From Methanoregula formicica SMSP (GTDB lineage: Archaea; Halobacteriota; Methanomicrobia; Methanomicrobiales; Methanospirillaceae), in assembly GCF_000327485.1 (NCBI RefSeq), contig NC_019943.1, positions 2,170,001-2,234,000 on the forward strand: a stretch of 64,000 nucleotides of DNA, read 5' to 3'. Below the pieces are notes generated by a model, which saw nothing but the letters and a program-made list of their open reading frames with translations, made no database searches and was not told where the DNA came from. Numbering within the stretch: position 1 is the stretch's first letter; every line of letters begins with the position of its first letter. A program made the translations under genes and the position numbers. Shown piece by piece: positions 55,999 to 64,000 of this stretch.

Positions 55999-56793
55999 AT
56001 GAACGCACACGATCCCCCCTTCCTGGAGTTCGAAAATGTCACTGTCTTTCACGGAGAGAAGATGGTCCTTGATTCCCTTTCGCTCGCAATCCGGCGGGGC
56101 GAGAGCGTGGCGATTCTCGGGCCCAACGGTGCAGGGAAATCCACGTTCATCCGGACGATCATGCGGGAGTTCTACCCGGTGCTCGACCGTGGCCCGGTCA
56201 CCTTCCGGATCTGCGGGAGGGATACCTGGGATGTCTTCGCGTTGCGATCGGCGTTTGGGATCGTCTCGAATGATCTCCAGTATGCCTTCACGCGGGAGAT
56301 CACCGGGAGGGAGGTTATCCTCTCGGGATTCTTCTCCAGCATCGGGCTCTTCAACCGTGAGATCACACCGGAGATGGAGAGGCGGGCAGACAAGATCAGC
56401 GCATTTCTTGAAGTGGGTCATATCTGCAACCGGCCGATGACCGAACTGTCATCAGGAGAGGCTCGCCGGTTCCTGATCGGGAGGGCAATGGTCCACGACC
56501 CGGAAGTCCTTATCCTTGACGAGCCTACGAACAGTCTCGACCTCCATGCACTTCATGCGTTCCGCCAGACGATACGGAAGATCGCCTCCAATGGAACGGC
56601 AATTATTCTTGTCACCCACAACCTGCAGGACATCATACCGGAGATCGTGCGGGTCATCCTGATGAAGAACGGGAGTATCGTGGGCGACGGCCCCAAGGAG
56701 CAACTGCTGGCGGACGGCCCGGTCAGCCGGCTCTTTGATGTCCCGGTTAGTATCCGGAAGGATGACGGGTATTACTACGCGACCGGGTATTGA
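55999..56793 (+). CDS. Orphan ABC transporter ATP-binding protein
   Basis: The protein has 264 residues. Walker A is AILGPNGAGKSTFIRTIM, the Q-loop region is FGIVSNDLQYAFTREITG, the signature is variant (LSSGEARRFLIGRAM), Walker B is VLILDEPTNSLDLHAL, and the switch His lies in LVTHNLQDIIPEI. No permease is adjacent. The pattern resembles small ModF/YlmA-type ATPases of unclear partner. ATG 55999 starts just before the first strand; a TTG at 55945 overlapping the previous stop is a possible earlier start. Confidence 0.85.
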   Translation: MNAHDPPFLEFENVTVFHGEKMVLDSLSLAIRRGESVAILGPNGAGKSTFIRTIMREFYPVLDRGPVTFRICGRDTWDVFALRSAFGIVSNDLQYAFTREITGREVILSGFFSSIGLFNREITPEMERRADKISAFLEVGHICNRPMTELSSGEARRFLIGRAMVHDPEVLILDEPTNSLDLHALHAFRQTIRKIASNGTAIILVTHNLQDIIPEIVRVILMKNGSIVGDGPKEQLLADGPVSRLFDVPVSIRKDDGYYYATGY

Positions 56794-56866
56794 GAGACGG
56801 GTGTGATCGCAAGAACTGCCAATGGGAAAAAAAGATTTCTCATGAAAAACGCGAAGGGTATAATGA

Positions 56867-56884
56867 TGGGGGCTGATGCCCCCA
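56867..56884 (+). terminator. Strong hairpin after the orphan ABC ATPase gene
   Basis: A perfect 7-bp GC-rich stem (TGGGGGC, 56867-56873; GCCCCCA, 56878-56884) encloses the loop TGAT and is followed by CTTTTATG. It lies 74 bases past the stop at 56793. A second stem (GCCGCCGC 56906-56913 with GCGGCGGC 56929-56936) follows. Confidence 0.45.
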
Positions 56885-56985
56885 TACCCCCTTTTATGAT
56901 GAACGGCCGCCGCCCCGAAGGACGCCCCGCGGCGGCATCAATATCCTTTTGATAAAAACAATTCTTTATTGGAGTATCCCTTTCT

Positions 56986-57192
56986 GGTAATACAGAGGCA
57001 TCACCTGCACCCCCGGGTCGAAGAACGCAAGGCGTTCTTCTCCTGCTTCGAGTCGTAAGACCCTCAGCACCCCCTTGGGGGTGTCGAACCTCTTCAGAGG
57101 TGAGACATGAGAAGAACCTGAAAGGTTCTTCGAGTCAGGGCTGGCGCAAGGGGGGCAATCCAAATTGGAATAAGGTATTCTACAGAGCACCA
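56986..57192. repeat. Dispersed hairpin element, copy 2
   Basis: Its ends match copy 1 at 42093-42230 (GGTAATACAGA / GCATCACCTGC on the left; GGCGCAAGGGGGG / ATTCTACAGAGCACCA on the right). The centre is longer, with a row of near-perfect small hairpins: GAAGAACGC with GCGTTCTTC, CACCCCC with GGGGGTG, ACCTCT with AGAGGT, and GAAGAACCT with AGGTTCTTC. A minus-strand frame (57190 to 56966) stays open through all of them and starts Leu-Cys-Arg-Ile-Pro like copy 1. The whole of 56794-57211 otherwise contains no gene. Confidence 0.75.
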
Positions 57193-57211
57193 GTAAGAAA
57201 AAAGAGGATTC

Positions 57212-57451
57212 CTACCGGTTCAGGGCAGCAATAATCATCTCCGGGGCTCCTGCCGGCAGGTTGAGGCCGGTGAGGATGCCGGGGAGTGCCCCCGAAAGTG
57301 CCTTCTTTCCTTCCGCAGATGCAAAAAAATCCTGCATCAGCGAGATGCCCTCGGGCGATGCGAGGAATTTCTTGACCGCTTCCTGTCCTTCGGGGGTCTG
57401 GAGATATGCCACTGCAGCCCCGCCGATTCCACTGATGGTTCCAAAGTTCAT
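57212..57451 (-). CDS. Small protein with three 13-residue PEGQEA-type repeats
   Basis: The protein has 79 residues. Repeats near residues 17-55 read LQTPEGQEAVKKF, LASPEGISLMQDF and FASAEGKKALSGA, the same 13-residue unit as in the protein at 35557-35850. The N-terminus is Gly-rich (ISGIGGAAVAYL). The C-terminal part, GLNLPAGAPEMIIAALNR, also parallels the paralogue's NLNLPGPLKNEIRAALEAE, which makes common ancestry convincing. Function unknown. It lies just downstream of dispersed element copy 2, pointing toward it. Confidence 0.75.
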   Translation of the reverse strand: MNFGTISGIGGAAVAYLQTPEGQEAVKKFLASPEGISLMQDFFASAEGKKALSGALPGILTGLNLPAGAPEMIIAALNR

Positions 57452-57532
57452 GAGTATACCACGTTCCGTGCCTTTACCCGTTGACGGTACTACCTGAAAA
57501 AGGATAGGGAATAACCGGCTGCCAAAGGAGAA

Positions 57533-58492
57533 CTAGTGAAGGTCATCCTGGGGGATCGCGGCAAGCGACCGGATCAGCCGCTGGGTCTCTGCCGGTGTTC
57601 CGGTGGTATTCACCTCGTACACTGTTGTACGGTCGAGGAGATCCCTCAGGTACTGTGTCCGGATTGCCGTTTTATAGGGAGAGCAGTCCAGGTGATGGGG
57701 GTTGAAAAAACTGTTAGCCGTGAAAAGAGCAAGCGCGGTATCGGGATTCAGGGACTGTACGGTATTCCGGTCGTCCGGGTCGCGCTTGAGAACGATCACG
57801 GTCCTCAGCGTTGTCATGGGAAGGAGACGCCCCTTGCCAATCACCCAGCGGATGTCGGCAACCGCACGCCCGTTCCGGTCATATTCATCTGCCCGGACAA
57901 GCCCGCCGTACTCCTTCCAGACCGTCTCCAGGTCCTGCCGGATATAGAAGTTCTTCTCGGACCCGTAGGAGAGGATCTCGGGGCCGAAAACCCGGGAGAA
58001 GAACCAGTCGTCCGATACGATGCGCGTCGTGGGATCCTTCAGCAGGCCATAGGTCTGCGTTGTCTTGCCGGCCCCGGAGGTTCCCGTGAGACAGAGCCCG
58101 CTTCCGCGGATATCAACAAGCGCCCCATGCATCGAGAAGATGGCATGTTGTTCTTCGAGAATATCCCCTGCCAGGCTGAGGGCAAGCGACTTCACCCACC
58201 CGTAATACCCGACATTGAAGAGGAACACGGTCCGGGTCTTGGAATCATAGAAGACCGAATCGGGAGGAGATTCCGGGTCGCGGAATACGAACATCCTCCC
58301 GTGCGACCGGATATTCTGGGACATGGAGTAAAAGTTCTCCTGCCACGTGTCTTTCAGTACGGGATCGTCGGAAAGGAGCTTGATGCAGCAGCCGTAGATC
58401 TCGGACTTGATCTCGTACCGTACAGTGGGCATGAACCGGGCAGCCAGCCGGTCTTTCTCTTCGGGAGTTATGAGCGTTACCTGATAAGCCAA
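57533..58492 (-). CDS. HPr-kinase/PEPCK-like P-loop protein
   Basis: The protein has 319 residues. A Walker A loop in LCLTGTSGAGKTTQTYGLL (about 140-158) sits in a fold pattern like HPr kinase: HAIFSMHGALVDIRGSG before it and TTRIVSDDWFFSRVFG after it, where the Asp pair would bind metal. HPr and the phosphotransferase system are not expected in this organism, so the substrate is unknown. The start is uncertain: TTG 58492 follows GGAGG by about 12 bases, and ATG 58433 is an alternative. The frame reaching 58945 is antisense to nudC and non-coding. Divergent from nudC. Confidence 0.65.
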   Translation of the reverse strand: MAYQVTLITPEEKDRLAARFMPTVRYEIKSEIYGCCIKLLSDDPVLKDTWQENFYSMSQNIRSHGRMFVFRDPESPPDSVFYDSKTRTVFLFNVGYYGWVKSLALSLAGDILEEQHAIFSMHGALVDIRGSGLCLTGTSGAGKTTQTYGLLKDPTTRIVSDDWFFSRVFGPEILSYGSEKNFYIRQDLETVWKEYGGLVRADEYDRNGRAVADIRWVIGKGRLLPMTTLRTVIVLKRDPDDRNTVQSLNPDTALALFTANSFFNPHHLDCSPYKTAIRTQYLRDLLDRTTVYEVNTTGTPAETQRLIRSLAAIPQDDLH

Positions 58493-58623
58493 AAGTATCC
58501 TGCCTCCGGGGATCGCGGTGATAAGGTATCCGCGGATGACGGTTAATAACCTCTCAGTGGAACAGGGGAGATCGGTGCGATCGTTTTTGTGGTTCCGGGG
58601 CAAATCTTCCGGAAGGTCTGGCA

Positions 58624-59517
58624 ATGGCAACAGGATTCTTTCAACAATCGTTTCCCCATACCGCAGTCTTCTCGTCGGCATTTCTCGAACCGCTTTACCC
58701 GGAACCGGCAGAGCCTCCAGAGAATGCGGAATGGGTGATTGTCCGGGAGAATGGTGTTTACCTGCAATCCGGAGAACCTCCCGTCCTGTTATACACCCAC
58801 GACAAAAAAGAGGCGATCCCGGATGTCCTGCACAGACAGTACTTAGGACACCAAAACGGCGTTGCCTGGTATGCCATGGAAGTGGCTGCGGATACGGCAG
58901 TCCCCGGCTCTGTATTTTACCCGGATATCCGCGGTCTCCATGCAATCCTTCCCGATAACGAACTCGCGGTCGCTGCCCTTGCCGTGCGTATCATCGCGTT
59001 TGACCGGACAACCCGGTTCTGCGGGCTGTGCGGCAGCGAGACGCGGCAGTCAAAGGAAGAGCGCGCAAAAGTCTGCGCTGCCTGCGGCCAGGTCACGTAC
59101 CCCCGCATGTCGCCTGCAATTATCGTCCTGATCCGGAAGGATGACCAGATTCTTCTTGCCCGGTCTCCCCGGTTCCCTCCCAAATTCCACAGCGTCATCG
59201 CCGGTTTTGTCGCGCCGGGCGAGACCCTTGAAGAGGCCGTACGAAGAGAAGTCCGCGAGGAGGTCGGCATCGAAATTGCGAACATCCGCTACCTGGGCAG
59301 CGAGCCCTGGCCGTTCCCGGACTCCCTGATGATCGGGTTTGTTGCGGATTATGCCGGCGGGGAGATCGTGATCGACAACAACGAGATCGTTTCAGCGGGA
59401 TGGTTTGACCGGGCCAGCCTGCCGGAACTCCCCCGGAAGATGAGTATCGCCCGGGCACTCATCGACTGGTGGCTTGCAGGGGAGAACGAGGATTCCGGAC
59501 AGCAAAAAAACCGGTGA
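58624..59517 (+). CDS. nudC: NADH pyrophosphatase NudC (Nudix hydrolase)
   Basis: The protein has 297 residues. An N-terminal domain is followed by a zinc ribbon CGLCGSETRQSKEERAKVCA plus ACG (about 136-157) and the Nudix box GFVAPGETLEEAVRREVREE followed by Val-Gly (about 197-218). The NudC marker after the box reads SEPWPFPDSLMIGF, matching the SQPWPFPxS signature. It cleaves NAD(H) to NMN and AMP and may act on NAD-capped RNA. GGAAGGTC lies just upstream of the ATG. Motifs are complete. Confidence 0.94.
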   Translation: MATGFFQQSFPHTAVFSSAFLEPLYPEPAEPPENAEWVIVRENGVYLQSGEPPVLLYTHDKKEAIPDVLHRQYLGHQNGVAWYAMEVAADTAVPGSVFYPDIRGLHAILPDNELAVAALAVRIIAFDRTTRFCGLCGSETRQSKEERAKVCAACGQVTYPRMSPAIIVLIRKDDQILLARSPRFPPKFHSVIAGFVAPGETLEEAVRREVREEVGIEIANIRYLGSEPWPFPDSLMIGFVADYAGGEIVIDNNEIVSAGWFDRASLPELPRKMSIARALIDWWLAGENEDSGQQKNR

Positions 59518-59639
59518 CAGAACAGTTCCGGAAAAGGAATCTGGCCCCGTCCCTCACGTACCCGCCCATGCGCCTGCATTTTTGCACGGATTTTTCATTT
59601 TCGTGACAGTTGCAGGGCCCAATCGACCAGAAATGCTAT

Positions 59640-59662
59640 AATACAGTATATATTATTATTAA
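59640..59662 (+). promoter_or_regulatory. TATA region upstream of the coiled-coil signalling gene
   Basis: CAGTATATATTATTATTAAT (59644-59663) is strongly AT-rich in a GC-rich setting and lies about 50-70 bases before the ATG at 59713, a good archaeal promoter position. Confidence 0.5.
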
Positions 59663-59712
59663 TCAGGCATCCTGATTGGATGTGATACCAGTCACACGTG
59701 TGAGAGATTGTA

Positions 59713-62700
59713 ATGAACGGCTCCCTGTCAGATGGGAACGAGAATACGATTGATATTTTCGTTCTGAGTACCAGTACAACCGGTTCACCCCTGCAGGCCC
59801 GCGACCTGGAAAACCTGGGTTACCGGGCAACCTTCTTTTCCGACGCGCAACAATTGTTCGAATCGCTGCGGTCAGGAAAACCCAACCTCCTGATCTGCGA
59901 TTCGGTAACGTTCCAGCAGGAGTCCTACGAGCTCTGCCGGGCCTTAAAGGCCGATTACGACCTCTGGGTTGTCCCGGTCCTTATTGTGACCAGTGCATCG
60001 AACCTCTCCGATCTCCTCCACGTTCTCGACTGTAATGCAGACAATTTCATCTCTTCTCCTTTTGATCCATCCTATTTCGCTGCGCTGGTCGGGGGAATGC
60101 TTTCTACTCCCGTAGAGCGCCCAACCCCCGATCAGATCAAGACCCAGTTCAAGATCCAGCATGACGACCACCAGTTTGTTGTGACCGCAGACCGGCGCAG
60201 GCTGCTGGAGTTCCTCCTTTCCTCGTTCGAGATTGCGGTGAACCGTTCCGGCGACATCATCCGCATCACCGGTGAGAGGGAGAACCTCTCGGCATCGCTC
60301 GCGAGACTGGAGGAGCGGGTCCGTGATCAATCCCGATCCATCGAGGCGCTGAACGCGACACTCCGCCAGAAAGAGCAGGCCATTGGTACGCTCACGACAG
60401 AGGGAGAGGAGAAAGACCAGAGGAACCAGGAGAGCCGTGATGAGATCCGGCGACTGGAAGCGGAGATCGAGGCCGGGAAGTCCCATATCGCAGACGCCGA
60501 GGGCGAGATAAACCGGCTCACCAGTGAAGCGGCCGAGCTTGCACAGCGCTATACCGAGGAGACCGGTGACCTGGGCCGGCAGATTGCCATGATCTCGGAG
60601 CATCTCGCGGCAACGAGCGCCGATCTCAAAGCCGCAGAAGAGTCGCTTGCCCTCGAAACCGCAAAGAAGACCGATGCAGAGACGCTCCTCTCTGAAACAA
60701 CTGCCAGAAAAGAGGAGGCAGAGAAGATGGCCCATGAACTCGCCCTTGAGGGAGAGCAGTTGCGGGCCGATCTCCTTTCCGAGAGAGAGCGGGTGCAGAA
60801 CCTGGTCATTGAGATAGCCGAACTCACCGATGTGAACAGGAAGAGCGGTGAGGAGCTGACAGGGAAAATCCGGGAGCAGGAGGAGGCCATCCGGAATCTC
60901 GAAGAATGCATTACCACAAGAGAGAATGAACTGGAGGCGGAGAAAGGCCGTGCCAGTGCCCTTGAACAGCAGGTATCAGATCTCGGCACCAGGAAGCAGA
61001 AGGCCGAAGAGGAGCTGCAAACCAGCAGGGAAACCTCCGCAGCAGAGATCGTTGCTCTCAAGGAGAGGCTTGCCCGGGTCACCTCGACGCTGGAGGCACG
61101 GGAGCTGGACATTGCAGGGTTAAAGACCGAACTCGACGCGGCGACCAGCGCACGCGACACGGCAGTCGCTGAAAGCACAGCACTCACGCAGGAACTGGCC
61201 GGGCAAAAGGAGACATTGTCGCAGGCCGGCGAAGCACTCCGTGCTGCAGAAGACCAGATAGCAGAAGGGGCACAGGAGCGGGATGCAGCCGTTAAGGAGG
61301 CGCAGGGCCGGTATGAGGCGTTGCGGGTGGAGATGGACAACCTCAAAAGAGAACTGGACCGGATCCTTGCTGACCGCGACGCCGCCCTTGCAACACGATC
61401 CGCAGCAGAGCACTCCCTTGAGGAGGCCTCCCTGCGCATACGGGACCTTGAGGCGGAGCTCGACCAGGCCGGTTCCCTCCGTGCAGAAACTTCACGGCAG
61501 ATGGAATCCCTCAGGGCGGCTCTCGAACAGGCTGAAACCGGGACAAAGGGGATGGAGGCGGGACTTGCCGCGGCACGTGCTGAACATGCCAGTTCCCGGA
61601 CAGAGGTCGCCACACTTTCGGATGAACTTGTGCAGGTGAGAGCGGAGCGGGAATCCCTCCTGAGGGAACGTGACAGCCTGGAAACGTCCCTTAAGGGAGA
61701 GAGAGAAGAGAAGCAACGGATCGCGGCCGAACGGGAACAGGCAGCAGCCGAACGCGAATCCCTTACTTCTGCCCTGGCAAACGAGGAGCAGGAGCATCGC
61801 ACAGCCGAATCTGAACGGGAGCGTCTTCTCGGGCTGCTTTCGTCGGCAGAGGCAACCGGGAAGAGCCGTGAGTCCGCTCTCTCCGACACCATCCGGGAGC
61901 TGAAGGCGGAGCTTGACCAGACGCAGGCAACGGTGCGGGAACTAAAAAGCCAGGTGACAGCGCTGTCGCGGGAAAAAGAGGTGGCTGAGGAGAAGGTGGT
62001 CAGTCTTGAAAGCGAGATCGACCATGCCCGGACGGCACTTGCCGATGAATGGGAAAGCCACATGGACGCACAGGAGCGTCTCGTTGCCAGCTCGGCGGCA
62101 GGCTCCTCCCGATCCGGTTCCCGGCAGGAGGGAGAACTGGAGTCCGAGAAGGCAAAGAAGAGGGAACTGATTGTAAAAGGTCCTGACCTGCCGATCAGCA
62201 TCGGAAAACAGCCGCAGTCCCTGAGCGCAGTAAAAATCCCGGGCACTGCCACCCCCCCCGGGCCGCAGATCAAAAATGTCGAGGACCTCTTTGAAGACGA
62301 GCCAGAAGAAAAGGGAGAGGAAGAGGAGCTGCCCAAAGTCTCCATCATCCAGGAAGTTGCGGGGGAGACTGAGGAGGACGAAGACGAGAGTCCTGCCTTG
62401 CCCCTGCCCGGTGACGATACAGCGTACGATGACGATGAAGAGGAGGGGGCCATGGAGCAGACACCGGACGATGAGGATCTGCCCGATGACGATGAGATGA
62501 CAGCCGCCTCCACGGGCCGCCACGGAGGGAGTATCCCGTTTTCGGGAATCGCCTTCAACCGCGCCCAGTGGTTTGACCTTTTGAAGTGGGCCCACCACTC
62601 GGGAACGCTCACGCAGGAGCAGCGGATGCAGATCGTGAAGATGGGCCGGCTCGTCCAGAAAGGCAGGAGACTCACCCGGAAACAGGAAGAGCAGGTAACA

Positions 62701-62745
62701 GAGATGCTTGCTCTTGTCCAGGCACAGGGCTACCGGTTTTCCTGA
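59713..62745 (+). CDS. Receiver-like domain with very long coiled coil
   Basis: The protein has 1010 residues. Residues about 12-130 form a receiver-like domain (DIFVLSTSTTGSPLQARDLE, PNLLICDSVTFQQ with Asp, VPVLIVTSASNLSDLL). Residues about 190-800 are a nearly unbroken coiled coil rich in Glu, Arg, Ala and Leu. An acidic disordered stretch (about 830-930, EDEDESPALPLPGDDTAYDD) precedes a conserved-looking helical end (RAQWFDLLKWAHHSGTLTQE then QRMQIVKMGRLVQKG). It looks like a structural or scaffolding signalling protein, perhaps linked to the chemotaxis genes just downstream. No known family covers the whole length. Confidence 0.82.
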   Translation: MNGSLSDGNENTIDIFVLSTSTTGSPLQARDLENLGYRATFFSDAQQLFESLRSGKPNLLICDSVTFQQESYELCRALKADYDLWVVPVLIVTSASNLSDLLHVLDCNADNFISSPFDPSYFAALVGGMLSTPVERPTPDQIKTQFKIQHDDHQFVVTADRRRLLEFLLSSFEIAVNRSGDIIRITGERENLSASLARLEERVRDQSRSIEALNATLRQKEQAIGTLTTEGEEKDQRNQESRDEIRRLEAEIEAGKSHIADAEGEINRLTSEAAELAQRYTEETGDLGRQIAMISEHLAATSADLKAAEESLALETAKKTDAETLLSETTARKEEAEKMAHELALEGEQLRADLLSERERVQNLVIEIAELTDVNRKSGEELTGKIREQEEAIRNLEECITTRENELEAEKGRASALEQQVSDLGTRKQKAEEELQTSRETSAAEIVALKERLARVTSTLEARELDIAGLKTELDAATSARDTAVAESTALTQELAGQKETLSQAGEALRAAEDQIAEGAQERDAAVKEAQGRYEALRVEMDNLKRELDRILADRDAALATRSAAEHSLEEASLRIRDLEAELDQAGSLRAETSRQMESLRAALEQAETGTKGMEAGLAAARAEHASSRTEVATLSDELVQVRAERESLLRERDSLETSLKGEREEKQRIAAEREQAAAERESLTSALANEEQEHRTAESERERLLGLLSSAEATGKSRESALSDTIRELKAELDQTQATVRELKSQVTALSREKEVAEEKVVSLESEIDHARTALADEWESHMDAQERLVASSAAGSSRSGSRQEGELESEKAKKRELIVKGPDLPISIGKQPQSLSAVKIPGTATPPGPQIKNVEDLFEDEPEEKGEEEELPKVSIIQEVAGETEEDEDESPALPLPGDDTAYDDDEEEGAMEQTPDDEDLPDDDEMTAASTGRHGGSIPFSGIAFNRAQWFDLLKWAHHSGTLTQEQRMQIVKMGRLVQKGRRLTRKQEEQVTEMLALVQAQGYRFS

Positions 62746-62869
62746 ACCGGACCCGGATTTTAAAGAACGGGGGCGGTCTCCGCCCTTCACGCGTGCAGCA
62801 GGTCGCGACCGGGTATGTTTATGGCGATGAATCGCTTACCCTGATCACGCAATTCATTCAGGAGCGGCA

Positions 62870-63022
62870 ATGGCCATACATAAGAAACGACCGAAAACAT
62901 TTGAAAAGAACAAAAAAGCAGGGGAAAAGAATTCGGATTACAAGCTCATCATCGTCCTTGCCGGGGCAGTGATCCTCGCGTTCCTGATGATCTATGTCCT
63001 CATCCTGACATCCCCGGCCTGA
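62870..63022 (+). CDS. 50-residue single-pass membrane protein
   Basis: ATG 62870 with AGGAG 6 bases upstream, ending at TGA 63020-63022. A highly basic N-terminus (HKKRPKTFEKNKKAGEKN) is followed by one hydrophobic helix (LIIVLAGAVILAFLMIYVLI). This is the topology of small archaeal tail-anchored or SecE-like proteins, but no specific match is recognised. It lies between the coiled-coil gene and the convergent cheW gene. Confidence 0.65.
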   Translation: MAIHKKRPKTFEKNKKAGEKNSDYKLIIVLAGAVILAFLMIYVLILTSPA

Positions 63023-63038
63023 AACCGGAAAAAAAGAT

Positions 63039-63060
63039 CTCTCCTGGATTGCCAGGAGAG
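63039..63060. terminator. Bidirectional hairpin between convergent genes
   Basis: A perfect 9-bp stem (CTCTCCTGG 63039-63047; CCAGGAGAG 63052-63060) with loop ATTG lies between the 50-residue membrane protein gene and the convergent cheW gene. An A-run precedes it, giving a T-run after the hairpin on the minus strand. Confidence 0.6.
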
Positions 63061-63082
63061 CATACCCGGATTTTTCTGCGCA

Positions 63083-63616
63083 TTACAGCGTTGCGTCGAT
63101 ATCCCCGAGCAGCTGTTTGATGTCGATCCAGATGATCAACTCGTTGATCTCCTTTTCCTTGACCTTGACCTTCCGTTTGATGATCCCGATGATGGAGGTT
63201 TCCTCCTTGCTCACGGAGGCCGACGTATGATCCACCTGGTTACCCTCGAACGTCGAGACCGAGGTCACGTCATCGACAAGGATACCAATCTTCGATTTGG
63301 CCACTTTGTCGTCGAGCACGATAATCCGTGAGGATTCCAGGGACTGGGCATTCTCATCGGTGATATTCAGCCGGTGCTTCAGGTCGATGATCATCGTGAT
63401 CTCGCCCCGCAGGTCGATGATCCCCTTCACATAGGAGGGGACATTGGGAAGCTTTGTTATGGTCGTGTATTCCACGACCTCTTTTACATCGAACAGATCG
63501 ATGGCGAAATGCTCGTTCCCGAGCACGAACTCCACCACCTGGATCGAGTCATACCTCTTCTCAGGGGAAACGGGATTTTTTGCCGCTGCAACAGGTTCGC
63601 TTGCCTTTGCTGACAT
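63083..63616 (-). CDS. cheW: Chemotaxis coupling protein CheW
   Basis: The protein has 177 residues and links chemoreceptors to CheA. A short Ala/Pro-rich leader is followed by the CheW fold: VVEFVLGNEHFAIDLFDVKE, then YTTITKLPNVPSYVKGIIDL followed by Arg-Gly-Glu, MIIDLKHRLNI and DDVTSVSTF. ATG 63616 has GGGGGA 7 bases upstream; ATG 63631, overlapping the receptor gene stop, is an alternative. It directly follows the chemoreceptor gene, forming a coupled pair. CheA and the other chemotaxis genes are not in the window. Confidence 0.93.
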   Translation of the reverse strand: MSAKASEPVAAAKNPVSPEKRYDSIQVVEFVLGNEHFAIDLFDVKEVVEYTTITKLPNVPSYVKGIIDLRGEITMIIDLKHRLNITDENAQSLESSRIIVLDDKVAKSKIGILVDDVTSVSTFEGNQVDHTSASVSKEETSIIGIIKRKVKVKEKEINELIIWIDIKQLLGDIDATL

Positions 63617-63632
63617 GGGCAATTCCCCCATT

Positions 63633-64000
63633 TCACACCTTGAATTTCTTGTTGGCGTCCATTGCCTGGACGGCAACTTCGTTCACGGTATGGACCATCC
63701 TGGTGATCTCGTCGATAGCCGCAGCTGATTCCTCCGTGGCGGCAGCAGTATCGCCTGCTTCCTTGGCCGTCCGCTCGATGAGGCCTGCCACCTCGTGAAC
63801 GCTTGCCGTGATCTCCTCTGTGGTTGCCGCCTGCTCTTCGGTGGCAGCGGCAACTTCGGAGGCACTGTTGGCAACGGTCTCGGCTGCTTTCTGGATCGTC
63901 CTGAATGCTTCAAGCGCCTGCTGCGCCCCGGCGGCCCCCTTCTTGACCAGATTCTGGGCACTTTCCATGCCATCTGCGGCCTTTTTGGTCACAATGTTGA
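63633..64000 (-). CDS. C-terminal signalling part of a methyl-accepting chemotaxis protein (partial)
   Basis: The frame is open to the window edge and gives 121 residues of coiled coil. It shows typical receptor heptads: SEVAAATEEQAATTEEITAS (a methylation-type Glu/Gln region), TAAATEESAAAIDEITRMVH and an end AMDANKKFKV. The protein-interaction tip lies outside the window. It sits immediately upstream of cheW on the same strand. Confidence 0.88.
   Translation of the reverse strand, partial: NIVTKKAADGMESAQNLVKKGAAGAQQALEAFRTIQKAAETVANSASEVAAATEEQAATTEEITASVHEVAGLIERTAKEAGDTAAATEESAAAIDEITRMVHTVNEVAVQAMDANKKFKV

Noticed and set aside
60549-62675. 708-codon minus-strand open frame opposite the coiled-coil gene
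   Set aside because: Ser/Arg-rich shadow created by the GC-rich, Glu/Ala/Leu-coding coiled coil.

Overview
The window looks like a chromosome segment of a methanogenic archaeon of the order Methanomicrobiales, most plausibly a Methanoregula relative. This is inferred from gene content: archaeal-type glycyl-tRNA synthetase, the Hef helicase/nuclease, UPF0147, UPF0305/DUF2115, the p27-autoantigen family, DUF3821 surface proteins, bacterial-type gyrase and many PAS-rich two-component proteins. No methanogenesis gene lies inside the window, so the order is an inference. I found no rRNA, tRNA or CRISPR array.

Layout. 1-17 kb: the tail of a helix-turn-helix regulator, a CARDB surface protein with a MacB-like ABC exporter, an acetate/succinate-type transporter, methyltransferases, a PEGA/DUF3821 surface protein, an SMR exporter, a STAS protein, a small zinc-ribbon protein, glyS and hef. 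16.5-17.2 kb is gene-free and holds a cluster of G-run/C-run hairpins. 17.2-26 kb: small conserved archaeal proteins, a frameshifted aquaporin, a TerC-family protein, two large signal-transduction proteins, a QueG-like iron-sulfur protein and a YjbQ protein. 26-31 kb: gyrB-gyrA. 31-35.3 kb: a DUF3821 surface protein and a cbiM / PDGLE / cbiO / cbiQ cobalt (or nickel) uptake operon. 35.5-42 kb: a small repeat protein, a hybrid sensor kinase, a geranylgeranyl-reductase-family flavoprotein and membrane proteins. 42-45.5 kb: an unusual family B DNA polymerase with a partner gene, both frameshifted, facing a divergent SRAP (HMCES/YedK) DNA-repair gene.

45.5-50.3 kb is an AT-richer accessory island. 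It carries a tight four-gene cassette: a small beta-rich protein, a 652-residue protein joining a PD-(D/E)XK-like nuclease region to a nitrilase-like domain, a Cys-cluster protein and a TPR protein. I consider this the best candidate for an undescribed (possibly defence) system.

50.6-56 kb is a partner-switching signalling cluster: a STAS fusion, a RsbW-like kinase, a SpoIIE/PP2C phosphatase with a 5TM-LytS-type membrane domain, a STAS antagonist and a metallo-beta-lactamase/histidine-kinase-like fusion. 56-64 kb: an orphan ABC ATPase, a second repeat protein, an HPr-kinase-like P-loop protein, nudC, a 1010-residue receiver/coiled-coil protein, a small membrane protein, cheW and the end of a chemoreceptor.

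Two themes cut across the window. First, a dispersed element with conserved ends and a variable set of small perfect hairpins occurs at about 42.1 and 57.1 kb, and a looser relative of its hairpins may lie near 45.6 kb. Second, at least four genes (aquaporin, polB, the polB partner and the TPR gene) are each broken by a single small indel that restores a well-conserved protein when corrected. This points to sequence errors or recent decay.
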